Source: Welwitschia mirabilis (lineage: Eukaryota > Gnetophyta > Gnetopsida > Welwitschiales). Taken from it: DNA of 64,000 nucleotides. A program made the position numbers and the translations under genes. The notes below the pieces were generated by a model. It was given only the letters and a program-made list of their open reading frames with translations, was not told the origin of the DNA and searched no databases. Below are positions 10,665-21,546 of this stretch, one piece after another. The stretch spans positions 142,832,457 to 142,896,456 of the forward strand of contig JBOZIK010000001.1 in the NCBI GenBank assembly GCA_051453625.1, read 5' to 3'. The first letter of the stretch is position 1. Every line of letters begins with the position of its first letter.

Positions 10665-13500
10665 TGATGTCATCTATCATGATGAAGTTAATGTGATTAA
10701 ACTCTTATAAGACTTGTATCTCTTACTCATCATGTACATTGATGAAAATATATTATGAATATTAATTCCAAACAAGGTAATTAGTTGTTCAAATCTCAGA
10801 GAGTGTAAATCTTAGTTGTGAGTCTCATGATGATGGGACCAAACCTCTAAAAGGAAAGAAAAGATATGCATACCATTATGATAATCTTGTTCCTCTTGGT
10901 TATGTGTAATTAACTTACTTGGTATGATGAGATGTTACTAAAGAAGATAATGCTAATTATTGAGTGGTCATGATCATGTTGTCTATCTTATTCTTAGGAA
11001 TCTTCCTTACCCTATTCCTCATCATCGACCACACTAGAATCTATGATGAATATTATTTCTTATATCACATATGCTTATGTAGGAAATATTGCATGTGAGG
11101 ATGTAGAGAAGAACTAGTGATTGTATCAATAATGGCATGTTACTTATGTGTTTCTTTTATTATGGGTGGAGGTTAGCTGTACAGGGGTATTTCCTATTCC
11201 TTTGGCTAAATAAGACAAACTCACTGGCTATATTGACTAAACATAGATACTTGCCTACCCACAATGAAGCTAACTCCTAACCTCTAGTGGCTTTGAATCC
11301 TTTGTCTAGTACTATAGGAAACACATGTAAGACATCATTACTAAGCTAAATAGTAATCATGGTGCACTTCTTTTATAGCTATATGGATGTTATAGGTCTA
11401 TTATTACAGCTATTTGTAATATCAAGTTTAACAATTATGTTGAATAAGAATTACATATGAAACATTTATCATCTATTAGTTGTGATACCATTGAGTACAA
11501 GAAACACTTATTTGCCTATTGAGGTTTCAACCTTTATATTGAATTCGTGGGATTTACTATGTGATATATTAATTCCTTTATTCCAAGAGTTTTTTTTCTT
11601 GGGTAACTTGCACATATATGCACTTAGTAAATTTATTAAAATATTTTCATAAAGTTATCTAATGAATATACTTTGTAATTACTTAGGGCTATTCTATAAT
11701 GTTTTGCAAATATGGCTTAAGTTAAGGATAATATGAGTAGTTAAGTAAAGAATCTATTAAAAGGATTCAAGTCCAAGTTCCATTGAGTTTGGTCTAGGCT
11801 TTACCATTCTCCCTATAAACGAAAAAAATTATATGTAGTAGTCATGATTCAACCCAGAGTTTCAAAACCCCAAACTATTAGTTACCAAATACATAATAAA
11901 TGAGGGATCATGATTTGGGATTAATAAGCAACTATAAAGGTTTAAATCATAGGGGACTAAGGGTTATTTTTATTAAAATCATGTGTTTGAAAACGCTCAC
12001 TTACTAGTTAAAAACTATTTATTAAACTTGTGTGAACTCAAATTCATAACCTCCTAAATCTTTCAAGTTTTGATTATAAATTTGATATCCATTCTTGGTC
12101 TATAACTTGGCTCTTCATCCCTAACTTATTCCAAAATTATCTTTTGTTATTACTTTTGTGCACCTCCCCTCTGTTCCTCCTTAGTTCCCTTCATTGCCAT
12201 CTTTAGCTCCCTTCATAATGCACACTATTAGTTGCACATCTGATGCTAATTGACAACTCACATCCTTTATGCACTTTATTTGTGCTTTTTTTCATAGCCT
12301 CATCATTGACACCACTAGTGTTTTCCCTTCTTCCATCTATCAAACCATGGATCTTTTCTTTTAAGATGATTTTTTCTCCAAATGCTCAATGACTCCATCG
12401 GTTTTAGTAATTTTTATTGAATGTATCTATGCTTTTCTTCTATTTATCATACTTTTCCTCTAATATTTCACCTTCTACAATCCACATTTTATCTCTCTAC
12501 TTATGTTCTTTGAAAGATTTTTCCTACACACTTTGTCCCTCTTTCAAAATTGCATACTCTATAGTCACCAATCCATCTTCCTTGTGTTTGCCATTTACTT
12601 GAGACCATAGTATCCTTTTTTAAGTCATGCACTATGCTTCTCCTCATTTGTGTTTTCTTGTATGCCTACTTATTTATGAATCCTTCCTGTGTGCTTCTCC
12701 TTCCAATTATTATGCCACCTCCTATTTGTTTGCATTCCCATGCAACATTGCTTTCCTACTTCATTTTTGAAATATTAGTTTCATTGCCTTCATGCATTAC
12801 AAAACTATTATAGCTACCTGTAGCACCTACATGTATCCTTGTAGCTGCTCTACCTTCTACCTCAAATGCACTTACTCATGGCTGCGGAGTCCCTCATGTG
12901 CCTACACTATAATTGCAAAATTTCACATGTAACCTAAACAAAGACCATAGTTAATTACTAGGATCCTATCATCATAGTCCTATTTGCCTTATGGAATCTA
13001 AAAATTAATTAAAGTAATAACTGCAATGGCAAAAGAATGGTAGGAATTCCCTTAAGTCTTAGAAGAGGGGATATGCTTTTAAAACGAATAATTTATCACA
13101 TAGATAACTATCTACTATATCCCAAATTAATTCATAGGTGATTTTTATACAAATTAATGAGATTTAAATTTAAAATAAAAATCATATTTATAATAACCCA
13201 AGGAATCTTGTTTAGCTTATATTTTTAAAAGTAAGAAATTAAATTCCTCCTAATGTTTACATGAAATATTTATTGTTAACCATCCTTTTAGTAAAAATAC
13301 CTTAAATAAAAGGTAGACCAAGTACAACTAATTCTTTTTAACCAACATAAATATATTCTAATCATAGTGCTAGTTATTAAAGGCAATTTCTAAACTAAAA
13401 TTTATATTAAGTTATTACCTTTGATTCGTAACTTATGCACCACCTGTTTAAAACTTTCTTCAAACTTTTGCTAAAGTTGGATATAAAGTTGGATGTTACA
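10665..13500 (+). repeat. 3' LTR of element B
   Basis: Second copy of the 2.7-kb repeat. It differs from the first by an extra ~208-bp block at 11161-11368. The right part (from 12629) is present again after the 100-N gap (13792-14469), but that is best explained as contig overlap. Ends in GGATGTTACA. Confidence 0.65.
11152..11377. mobile_element. ~208-bp insertion in element B 3' LTR with 9-bp direct repeats
   Basis: Where the 5' LTR runs continuously (near 6360-6380), this copy has an extra block, 11161-11368. The block is bounded by TTCTTTTAT at 11152-11160 and again at 11369-11377. A 9-bp target duplication is typical of Mutator-like elements, but I see no terminal inverted repeats. A short SINE-like insertion is possible: GGCTTTGAATCC resembles a pol III B box, though it lies farther from the start than usual. 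Unclassified. Confidence 0.45.
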
Positions 13501-14662
13501 ATCATGTTATTTTTTCTTATAATAATTGAATGTCCTTCACAAACCTTCCTAGTGTAAGGCCTAACTTTCATTTACTAGGGTATCATCTAGATGATTAGAA
13601 TTAATGATTATTAGTTTTAAAAAAATCAAAGTTGCTATTTTTTATGATATTTTACATCATTTAAGTGTCTTTTAGTTAATAAGATGGATGANNNNNNNNN
13701 NNNNNNNNNNNNNNNNNNNNNNNNNNNNNNNNNNNNNNNNNNNNNNNNNNNNNNNNNNNNNNNNNNNNNNNNNNNNNNNNNNNNNNNNNNNTGCACTATG
13801 CTTCTCCTCATTTGTGTAGTCTTGTATGCCTACTTCTTCATGACTCCTTCCTTTGTTCTTCTCCTTCTAATTAACATGTCAACTCCTATTTGTTTACATT
13901 CCCATGCAACACTTCTCTTCTACTTCATTTCAGAAATATCCATTTCATTGCCTCCATGCATTACAAAACTCTTAATGCTACCTATAGCACCTATATGTAT
14001 CCTTTATAGCTGCTATACCTTCTACCTCAAATGCACCTACTCATGGCTATGGACTCCCTTATGTGCCTACACTGTCATTGCAAAATTTCACATGTAACCT
14101 AAATAAAGATCACAGTTGATTACTAGGATCTTATCATCATAGTTCTATTTGCCTTATGGAATCTAAAAATTAATTAAAGTAATAATTGACATGGTAAAAT
14201 AATGGTATGTAAGGATTCCCTTAAGTCCTAGAAGATGGGATACACTTTTAAAATAAATAATTTATCACATAGACAACTATCTACTATATCCCAAATTAAT
14301 TCATAGGTGATCTTTGTCTACTATCTATTCTAATCATAGTGCTAGTTAAAGGTAATTTCTAAACTAAAACATATATTAAGTTATTACCTTTTATTTGTAA
14401 CTTATGCATTACTTGTTTAAAACTTTCTTCAAAATTTTGCTAAAGTTGGATGTAAAAGTGGATGTTACAATCATGTTATTTTTTCTTATAATAATTGAAT
14501 GTCCTTCACAAGCCTTTCTAGTGTAAGGCCTAACTTTCATTTACTAAGGTATCATCTAGATGATTAGAATTAATGATTATTAGTTTTAAAAAACCAAAGT
14601 TTCTATATTTTTATTCTATTTTCCATCATTTGAATGTCTTTTAGATAATAAAATGGATGAGT
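12629..14662. repeat. Gap-flanking overlap 2 (1063 bp, 100 N, 871 bp)
   Basis: 12629-13691 and 13792-14662 begin with the same TGCACTATGCTTCTCCTCAT and end with AATGGATGA at corresponding points around the 100-N run 13692-13791. The second copy lacks about 190 bp, corresponding to roughly 13145-13345. The pattern fits two haplotypes joined end to end. Confidence 0.85.
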
Positions 14663-15279
14663 AATAAAGTAACTCTACTATAGTAAATTGGTATTAAGTG
14701 TCATCTAAATGACTAGATAGATGATAGCTATAGTAACTTCTTTGGTACCTCACTATAGTAGCTCTACTAGAGTAACTTGAAATCATTCTCTTAGTGTCTT
14801 CTAGGTGATTAAATAGATAATATAGCTATTGTACTATTATAGTGCTTTACTACAATAGCTCTATTAGAGTAACTTTTCTATAGTAACTTGCTTTGGACAA
14901 GGAACGTTTTTCATTAAAAACATCTCTAGTTATTAGATCTTGATCCAAGATTAATGTTTCAAATTATAAAGCATCAAAATAATTTTTAAAAAATCTATAT
15001 TGATTATATTAATTCCTATCAAGCAACATGAAAATAGCTAGATCTTAATATCATCACATTATATTATTATCATCTTATCTGGATAAGAACCATAAATGAA
15101 CCCTGTATTTAAATCATTTATAAAGGTATAAAACTATTAGCAAACTATTCTTTCCAACTCATCATGATAGCTAATCCATTTTCCTTCTTAACTAATCAAA
15201 TACTTACTCACATAAACTTAAACATACTTCAAATATAATGTTAAACAAGGTTAATTTAACATCATAATAGTGTCCATGT
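14663..15279. other. Unassigned spacer with a 96-bp tandem repeat
   Basis: No coding motif. Units at 14695-14778 and 14791-14875 repeat at a period of 96 bp, with blocks GTGTC.TCTA..TGA and AGCTCTA.TAGAGTAACTT. The words CTATAGTAAC and close variants recur about eight times across 14670-14890. The rest (14890-15279) shows nothing recognisable. Confidence 0.5.
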
Positions 15280-15743
15280 AGGTAAATAGTAAAGAATTTT
15301 AGATAAAAACACTTCATTGAAAAAACCTATCAAATAAGGTCTAGTTTATTTTAATTTAAGAACTTGAGCTACAAAAGAAAAGTTTATTTTAATAATTAAG
15401 AAAGATAAATATTTTACATTTAGCATCTTTTTATGTATGTACTTTTAATTTTAAAATTCCTTCCACTTTAAATAACATTCATGTTCATTTAAGAATTCTT
15501 TTACTTTTAAAACTTTATAAGTTTTATCAAATAGTCATTCCTTCTCTTTAGACAATTTGAGGATCATTGAACTTAGAGGGGATGAGTGAATGAATTCTAC
15601 TAAATAAAAATTTTAACTAATAATAAAATGAAAAGGAAAAATAATAAAGATGTTATCAAGATAACATGATTTCCCAACCTGGGTACATCTATGCATAGAG
15701 TGTAGCTCAATCTTACATCTTTTAATATTCTTAATCTAAAAGA

Positions 15744-16030
15744 TAATAGTGGTTTTTTGGTATATCACTAATATTACAACAAGTGAAAGTCTCCTCATAA
15801 GGTAATACTTTCTTTCCCTTAAGGAAATAGTGGTTTTAGCTCATTGCTAATCTTACAATAATGAGAGTATCCTTATAATGTGATACTCTCTTCCCCTTAT
15901 GGAAATAGTGGTTTTAGCTCACCACTAATCTTATAATAATGATATGCTCCTCACAATTTAGCAAACTCTTTCCCTCATGGAAACAATTTTTTTAACTTAC
16001 CACTAACCTTACAATAATGCAAGTGCTTAT
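15744..16030. repeat. Four-copy ~80-bp minisatellite in element C LTR
   Basis: Units starting with AATAGTGGTTTT lie at 15744, 15826, 15904 and (decayed) 15982. Each contains CACTAATCTTA-type and ACTCTTTCCCTTA-type blocks. The same array recurs at 17177-17465 (overlap copy) and 27003-27290 (5' LTR), so it was part of the LTR before insertion. Confidence 0.75.
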
Positions 16031-16178
16031 AAGCATAACATTAATGCACACTGTATAAGGGTTACCTGATAATGAGTTTAAATATGTAATAGTGAAATTA
16101 TAATAATATTAATAAATAAGATATTCCAAAAATGTAAGAATCATAAGTATAGTACAATAAGAAGATTAAATAATGTAT

Positions 16179-16189
16179 CTTTATATAGG
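16179..16189 (-). promoter_or_regulatory. TATA box in element C LTR
   Basis: The minus strand reads CCTATATAAAG. It is kept as CTATATAAAG in the overlap copy near 17615 and lost in the 5' LTR near 27432-27440. It probably marks the former U3/R junction. Confidence 0.4.
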
Positions 16190-16954
16190 ATTTAAGTTCC
16201 TTATTGTTATTGTCATCATGAGTTAAAATGAATGATGTGGTGGTATAAGATCCAAGAACAAATGATAAATACACAAAATGTTCCATTGTGAATAGTAGCT
16301 CTGATCCTTCATGAGAAGTTCTACTCATTTATAAATTTGTTTACTTTGTGATAGATTTGATTGTTATGTGTTAAATAATTATGCATTGAAGCAGTAAAAT
16401 TTGTAAAATGTTTTGTGACATTATGCCTTTATATTATTGAAGAAAAACTATTTATTTTTCTAGAATAGTAGTCATTTAAAATTTGTAACCACTATGTAAT
16501 GGATAGGAAATGCCTAGATGTTAAACATGCATCTTCATTTTTAATTAACATGAACTTTGATCAAAAACATCTATAAATTTGTAGACATCTACTAATAATT
16601 AGACATCTTTACCTTGTAGNNNNNNNNNNNNNNNNNNNNNNNNNNNNNNNNNNNNNNNNNNNNNNNNNNNNNNNNNNNNNNNNNNNNNNNNNNNNNNNNN
16701 NNNNNNNNNNNNNNNNNNNAGGTAAATAGTAAAGAATTTTAGATAAAAATGCTTCATTGAAAAAAAAATATCAAAGAAGGTATAGTTTATTTTAGTTCAA
16801 GAACTTGAGGTATAAAAGAAAAGTTTATTTTAATAATTAAGAAAGATAATTATTTTACATTTAGCATCTTTTTATGTACGTACTTTTAATTTTAAAATTT
16901 CTTCCACTTTAAATAACATTCATGTTCATTTAAGAATCCTTTTACTTTTAGAAA

Positions 16955-16964
16955 NNNNNNNNNN
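16955..16964. other. Short gap, 10 N
   Basis: Ten N in the second overlap copy. The matching place in the first copy (near 15514-15540) has about 20 bp of ordinary sequence, so little is hidden here. Confidence 0.9.
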
Positions 16965-17176
16965 CCTTCCTTCTCTTTAGATAATTTGAGTATCATTGGA
17001 ATTTCTAAGTTTTATCAGTGAATGAATTCTACCAAATAAAAATTTTAACTAATAATAAAATGAAAAGGGAAAATAATAAAGATGTTATCAAGATAACATG
17101 ATTTCCCAACCTGGGTACATCTATGCATAGAGTGTAGCTTAATCTTACACCTTTTAATATTCCTGATCTAAAAGAA

Positions 17177-17465
17177 AATAGTGGTTTTTTGGTACATCAC
17201 TAATATTACAACAAGTGGAAGTCTCCTCATAAGGTAATACTTTCTTTCCCTTAAGGAAATACTAGTTTTAGCTCATTGCTAATCTTACAACAATGAGAGT
17301 ATCCTTATAATGTAATACTCTCTTCCCCTTATGGAAATAATGGTTTTAGCTCACCACTAATCTTATAATAATGATATGCTCCTCACAATGTAGCAAACTC
17401 TGTCCCTCACGGAAATAGTTGTTTTAACTTACCACTTACCTTACAACAATGAAAGTGCTTATAAG
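17177..17465. repeat. Second assembled copy of the ~80-bp minisatellite
   Basis: Matches 15744-16030 unit by unit with scattered substitutions. It belongs to the overlap copy of the element C 3' LTR. Confidence 0.7.
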
Positions 17466-18580
17466 CATAGCCTTAATGCACACTATATAAGGGTTATCTG
17501 ATAATGAGTTTAAATATGTAATAGTGAAATTATAATAATATTCATAAATAAGATACTCCACAAATATAAGAATCATAAGTATAGTACAATAACAAGATTA
17601 AATGATGTATCTTTATATAGAACTTAAGTTCCTTATTATTATTGTCATCATGAGTGAAAATGAATGATGTGGTGGTGTGAGGTCCAAGAACAAATGATAC
17701 ATATACAAAATGTTCCATTGTGAATAATAGCTCTGATCCTTCATGAGAAGTTCTAATCATTTATAAATTTGTTCACTTTGTAATAGATTTGATTGTTATG
17801 TGTTAAATAATTATGCATTAAAGTACTAAAATTTGTAAAATGTTTTGTGACATGATGCCTTTATATTATTGAAGAAAAACTAGTTATTTTTTCTAGAATA
17901 GTAGTCATTTAAAATTTGTAACCACTATGGAATGGATAGGAAATGTCTAGATGTTAAACATGCATATTCATTTTTAATTAACATGAAATTTGGTCTACAA
18001 CATCTCTAAATTTGTAGAAATCTACTAACAATTAGACATCTTTACCTTGTAGATGTATTTAGTGAACTTGTCTAGAAATTCATGAAAATTGGTTTATATA
18101 ATATTTGGGCCTTTATAATCATCAATCCATGATGTAAAAGTTGATAGCTTATCTAAAATGGAAAATATTATTCAAAATATAAAATAACTCTATTACCTAA
18201 CTTAGTTCAATATAAACATCTTTAACATGAAGATGTCTTTACCTGTGTCAAGTTTCACTTTCAACATAATTGTCTTTTATGACATAGTTACTTTTAACCT
18301 ATGACTTAATACATTAAATAAATCTTTAAGGTATAGACATATTCATCATAGATATCTTTAAGCGTTTAGATGTCTTTACCATATATATTTGTCATTCTAT
18401 AAATATCTTTAGTAAACTAATTTTGGAATTTTAATTTGAAGCTTTTCATGAGATATCATCTTTGAAGATCTAACATTGTCTTATGCTTATAATGATTTGA
18501 TTTTCATTGCAATGATCTATCTACATAAAGACATAAAATATCTGATGGATGGTATTATCAAAATTAGTTTTATTAATAAT

Positions 18581-18593
18581 CTCCCTCCTTTTG
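18581..18593 (-). other. Polypurine tract of element C
   Basis: The minus strand reads CAAAAGGAGGGAG immediately before the LTR start, as in Sirevirus-like elements, where a purine run of this kind primes plus-strand synthesis. It fixes the 3' end of the internal region and the minus orientation of the element. Confidence 0.7.
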
Positions 18594-19290
18594 ATAATGA
18601 TCAGAACTTGGTAAATATTATTAGTACAATCTCTTTTAATTAATTAAAAATAAATACTCATATTCATGAGAAATGAACATAATCATATTTTGTAATGGTA
18701 TTAAAAAATAATGATATTAATCACTTGAATATCAAATAAAGGCATAAATACATTTAGTAATTTTATTTTAGAATATTAATAAATGATCAACTTAAATGTA
18801 ATAAGAGTAATGTGCTGATAATAAAACCAAAGTACAATATTAAAATTATGGGCTAATAACACATCATGAAAGATATGTTCATTGTATTATGCTAATACTA
18901 AAAATTAGAACATAACATAATTGAAATGCCTTAGCAATATACAATATGAAGATCATAAAAATGTGCTAATAGGAAATGATATTAAAACATAAAATTTTCA
19001 ATAAAAAAGTATACCAGATAACATTAATGAAAATAAAAGAAACATAACAACAATATATGCCAAATATGAAGAGTGATCATCAATGAATAATGATAACACT
19101 CAGGGATATAACTAACATCTAATAAACAAGTACTTTATCCTTAATAGGATGTCTTTATGCTAAAATTTGATGTGTCCAATTGAATGCAACTAATTTACCA
19201 ATACTTTTATCCCTTTCTGAGTAGTGGAAAAAAAAATTCTGATCATTGAGAGTAGAGTCACTTGTATGATTCATGCCTTCTCATTCCATA
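18594..19290. other. Element C non-coding 3' internal sequence
   Basis: AT-rich sequence between the PPT and the post-pol ORF relic. No motif recognised on either strand. Confidence 0.4.
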
Positions 19291-20063
19291 TTACTGTTAT
19301 CATCACTATCATCGGTAGTAAAAGCCTATTGGATATTGGATGAGCAGAATGCATATTGGATATTGGATGAGGAGAATGTAGGAGGTAAAGTGTTATACAT
19401 CTTAGAAGGACACTAAGGTGTCTCACCTAGGACTTCAAAAGTTTGCCTCCTCAGACGTAGGTAAGTTTGAAGAGTGATGAATATTTCAAAGAAGCTGACT
19501 ATGGCTTCTTTATAAATGATGATGGTAATTAAATGGATGAAAGTGGTTTCACATGAAAAGGTTTAATATAAGATGGTGATGATGATGAAGGACATAATGG
19601 AGGTGGAAATGATACATGTTGTGGAGAAGGAATGTGTGATGATGATTGGACTATGAAACAAGGTAAAGGTAGCTAAGTAGGATGGTGGGCTGGAATCTTA
19701 TAATATAGATAGTAGAAGATAATAAGCTATACATTTAATCTATCACAATTTACTTATTTTCTATTAATGATCTAGAGGATGCTACTTACCCTACGCCTAT
19801 GCCTTCATGAGAGTCTATTACTCCCCTTAGATATGTGCCTTATATACTAATGACTCTTTTGTTAAATCACTATCAACTACTCTGCTAGAGTTATAACCTA
19901 TGTTATGTGGAGCCAAAAGTACTTCTTCTTCTTCTAATTCATCCTTCGAGTTTGACCATATGGGATCCTTCATGAATTTCCAAATATCTACTAGTGCCTT
20001 ACCCTTACTAGCTATTGATTTATGTTTTTGTAGCCTTAATAAATTTTTTCTATTTTGTACCAT
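19291..20063 (-). pseudogene. Post-pol ORF relic of element C
   Basis: On the minus strand an open stretch (20063-19827, 78 codons) begins MVQNRKNLLRLQKHKSIASK and goes on to an acidic run, DELEEEEV. Further along come proline- and histidine-rich segments, including a perfect-phase nine-codon repeat (HSPHPISNM / HSAHPISN) at 19381-19328. Its place just before the PPT matches the extra ORF found after pol in many Sirevirus-like elements. I cannot assign a fold. Stops separate the segments, so it is dead. The second assembled copy (about 22260-22030) carries further stops and changes. Confidence 0.45.
19328..19381 (-). repeat. 27-bp in-frame tandem repeat
   Basis: 19328-19354 and 19355-19381 are the same 27 bp with three differences. 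On the minus strand they encode nine-residue units (HS[P/A]HPISN plus one). The unit is a multiple of three, as expected if it arose while the frame was under selection. Confidence 0.75.
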
Positions 20064-20099
20064 TATTTTTTCTATTGACTTTAATTCCTTTTAAACAAA

Positions 20100-21546
20100 T
20101 GGAGAATTGTGTATACTAGTAGAAAAAGATATTTAAAACTGTAAAGGCCTTATTCTTATGTCCTCGTTTGGTGGTATTAGTACTCTTTATTTTGTTTACT
20201 AAATTCACCTAAAGGTTTCTTTTAGAAAATAATATTAACTTGAAAAACTAAAATGCTACATTGCTAATGATTAAATTAATAAGATAAGGATTATTTAAGG
20301 TCTTCTGCTTATGAAATAATATGATAATATCCATACACAAAATGAAATATAAATCTATCTTCAAACTAGTAATCAAGTAAGAAAAAATAAAGGTATACAT
20401 GTGTTTATAATAACTATGACTACCTCCTCTGACTAAAATATTATAGAATGTAATTAAAATGAGACTTGAGAAATTTGGATTTGTATCTTTTTTCTTTATA
20501 TTTTTCACAATTGTGATTCAAAATAACACATTGCTCATATTTCGTTATCATACATTTATAATTCTAAAAGTGAAAATATCCTTAAATAAATGCCCATATA
20601 TCTAAGTAATATATAAATCATCTATGTCAAGAAATGAATTGATAAAACTAGGAATACTATGTAATCTAGTACCAGTAACCTATGTTTGAAAGATACATGT
20701 GCTATTATCTATCTTATGAATGTTGGCATAGAACTCCCTCATCACATGATCAGATATGATTTGATCTAGCTAAATGATCATTTACCAAGGTGAAATATAA
20801 GAAAATTAGTCTTGAGAAATCTTATTAAACAAACATATGTTAATGAGAGAGTTCAAAATGAAATTTGATGGCTACTTTGCCAAATAAAAAGGAACAAATC
20901 CCTTGATTTTTAGTTATCTTAATTTTTACAATAGTATAATCAATATATCTACCTACTAAGAGATATTTAAAATATAAAAAGTAAACGTTTTCAAACTTAA
21001 AGATGTTTACTGTTAAAAAATTTCCAATACAACTTCTTACTATTAAAATGTTTACAAAATATAAGACCTTTGAAGACATCTGTAAAACTGAAGATGTATG
21101 ATTTTAAGACATCTACAAATCTGAATACATCTCATAGATAGACATCTACAAAACTAAACCTATCTATAGTCAAATTTCTAAATATTTCGGAAAAATATAT
21201 GACTAATACAACCATAACAATAACACTTCAAAAAAGTAAATAATAAGCACTTAATTTAACTTTTTGCTACATCTAACTCTAACTTCAACTCACAAGATAA
21301 TTACAATGTGGAGTTAAGAAATTAAATGATATTTTTTTTAATTTACTTAATTATAAAAATCCTAATCTTGAAGTTCCTACATAACTTTCTAAATATTTCA
21401 GTGCTTAGAGATTTTCTAAATACATCACTAAGTTGATCATCTATATATTACATCATGATGTCTTTGTTATGCTTATTGTGCTATATTGAATTATTTTCTT
21501 TTGAATATTTTCCTTTGTTTACTTTTCTTTTTGTATGCTTCATAGG
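20100..21546. other. Unassigned internal sequence of element C
   Basis: No gag or pol motif found. At 21067-21180 short GACATCT/GATGTAT words recur about every 20-45 bp. The overlap copy (23330-23353) shares ACATCTATAAATCTG with the element C LTR at 16567 (one mismatch), so a related LTR fragment may be embedded here. Otherwise nothing seen. Confidence 0.4.

Larger units (their letters stand above)
5876..13500 (+). mobile_element. Element B: non-coding LARD-like LTR element
   Basis: Two ~2.7-kb direct repeats (5876-8584 and 10665-13500), each starting TGAT and ending TTACA, flank about 2.1 kb of sequence without any recognisable gag or pol. A PBS-like TGATATTAGAG follows the first repeat at 8588. 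This is the layout of large retrotransposon derivatives, which are mobilised by proteins of other elements. No target duplication matches: 5871-5875 is TGGTT and 13501-13505 is ATCAT. A segmental duplication is the alternative, but the TG...CA ends and the PBS favour an LTR element. Confidence 0.6.
15280..18052. repeat. Gap-flanking overlap 3 (1340 bp, 100 N, 1333 bp)
   Basis: 15280-16619 and 16720-18052 start with AGGTAAATAGTAAAGAATTTTAG and end with TTTACCTTGTAG, both abutting the 100-N run 16620-16719. The pair covers host flank plus most of the element C 3' LTR, so it does not respect the transposon boundary. That argues against a transposition event and for contig overlap. Confidence 0.9.
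15558..18578 (-). repeat. 3' LTR of element C (doubled by contig overlap)
   Basis: Aligns with 26816-27696 plus 30553-31238. Boundaries on the minus strand are TATTAATA (18578; TATTGGTA in the other LTR) and GATCCTCA (15558). The true length without overlap is about 1.59 kb. It holds four ~80-bp tandem units (15744-16030, again 17177-17465), a TATA box at 16179-16189, and many AGACATCT/AGATGTCT words. Confidence 0.65.

Noticed and set aside
13792-14097. A frame continuing out of the N run with hydrophobic residues
   Set aside because: It is open only because N codons count as open; the sequence is the overlap copy of the element B LTR.
16098-17760. Two similar 72-76-codon minus-strand frames beginning MSRTSHEGSELLF and MIRTSHEGSELLF
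   Set aside because: They are the two assembled copies of the element C LTR. The homologous part of the 5' LTR (27420-27600) does not keep the frame, so similarity comes from the overlap and not from selection.
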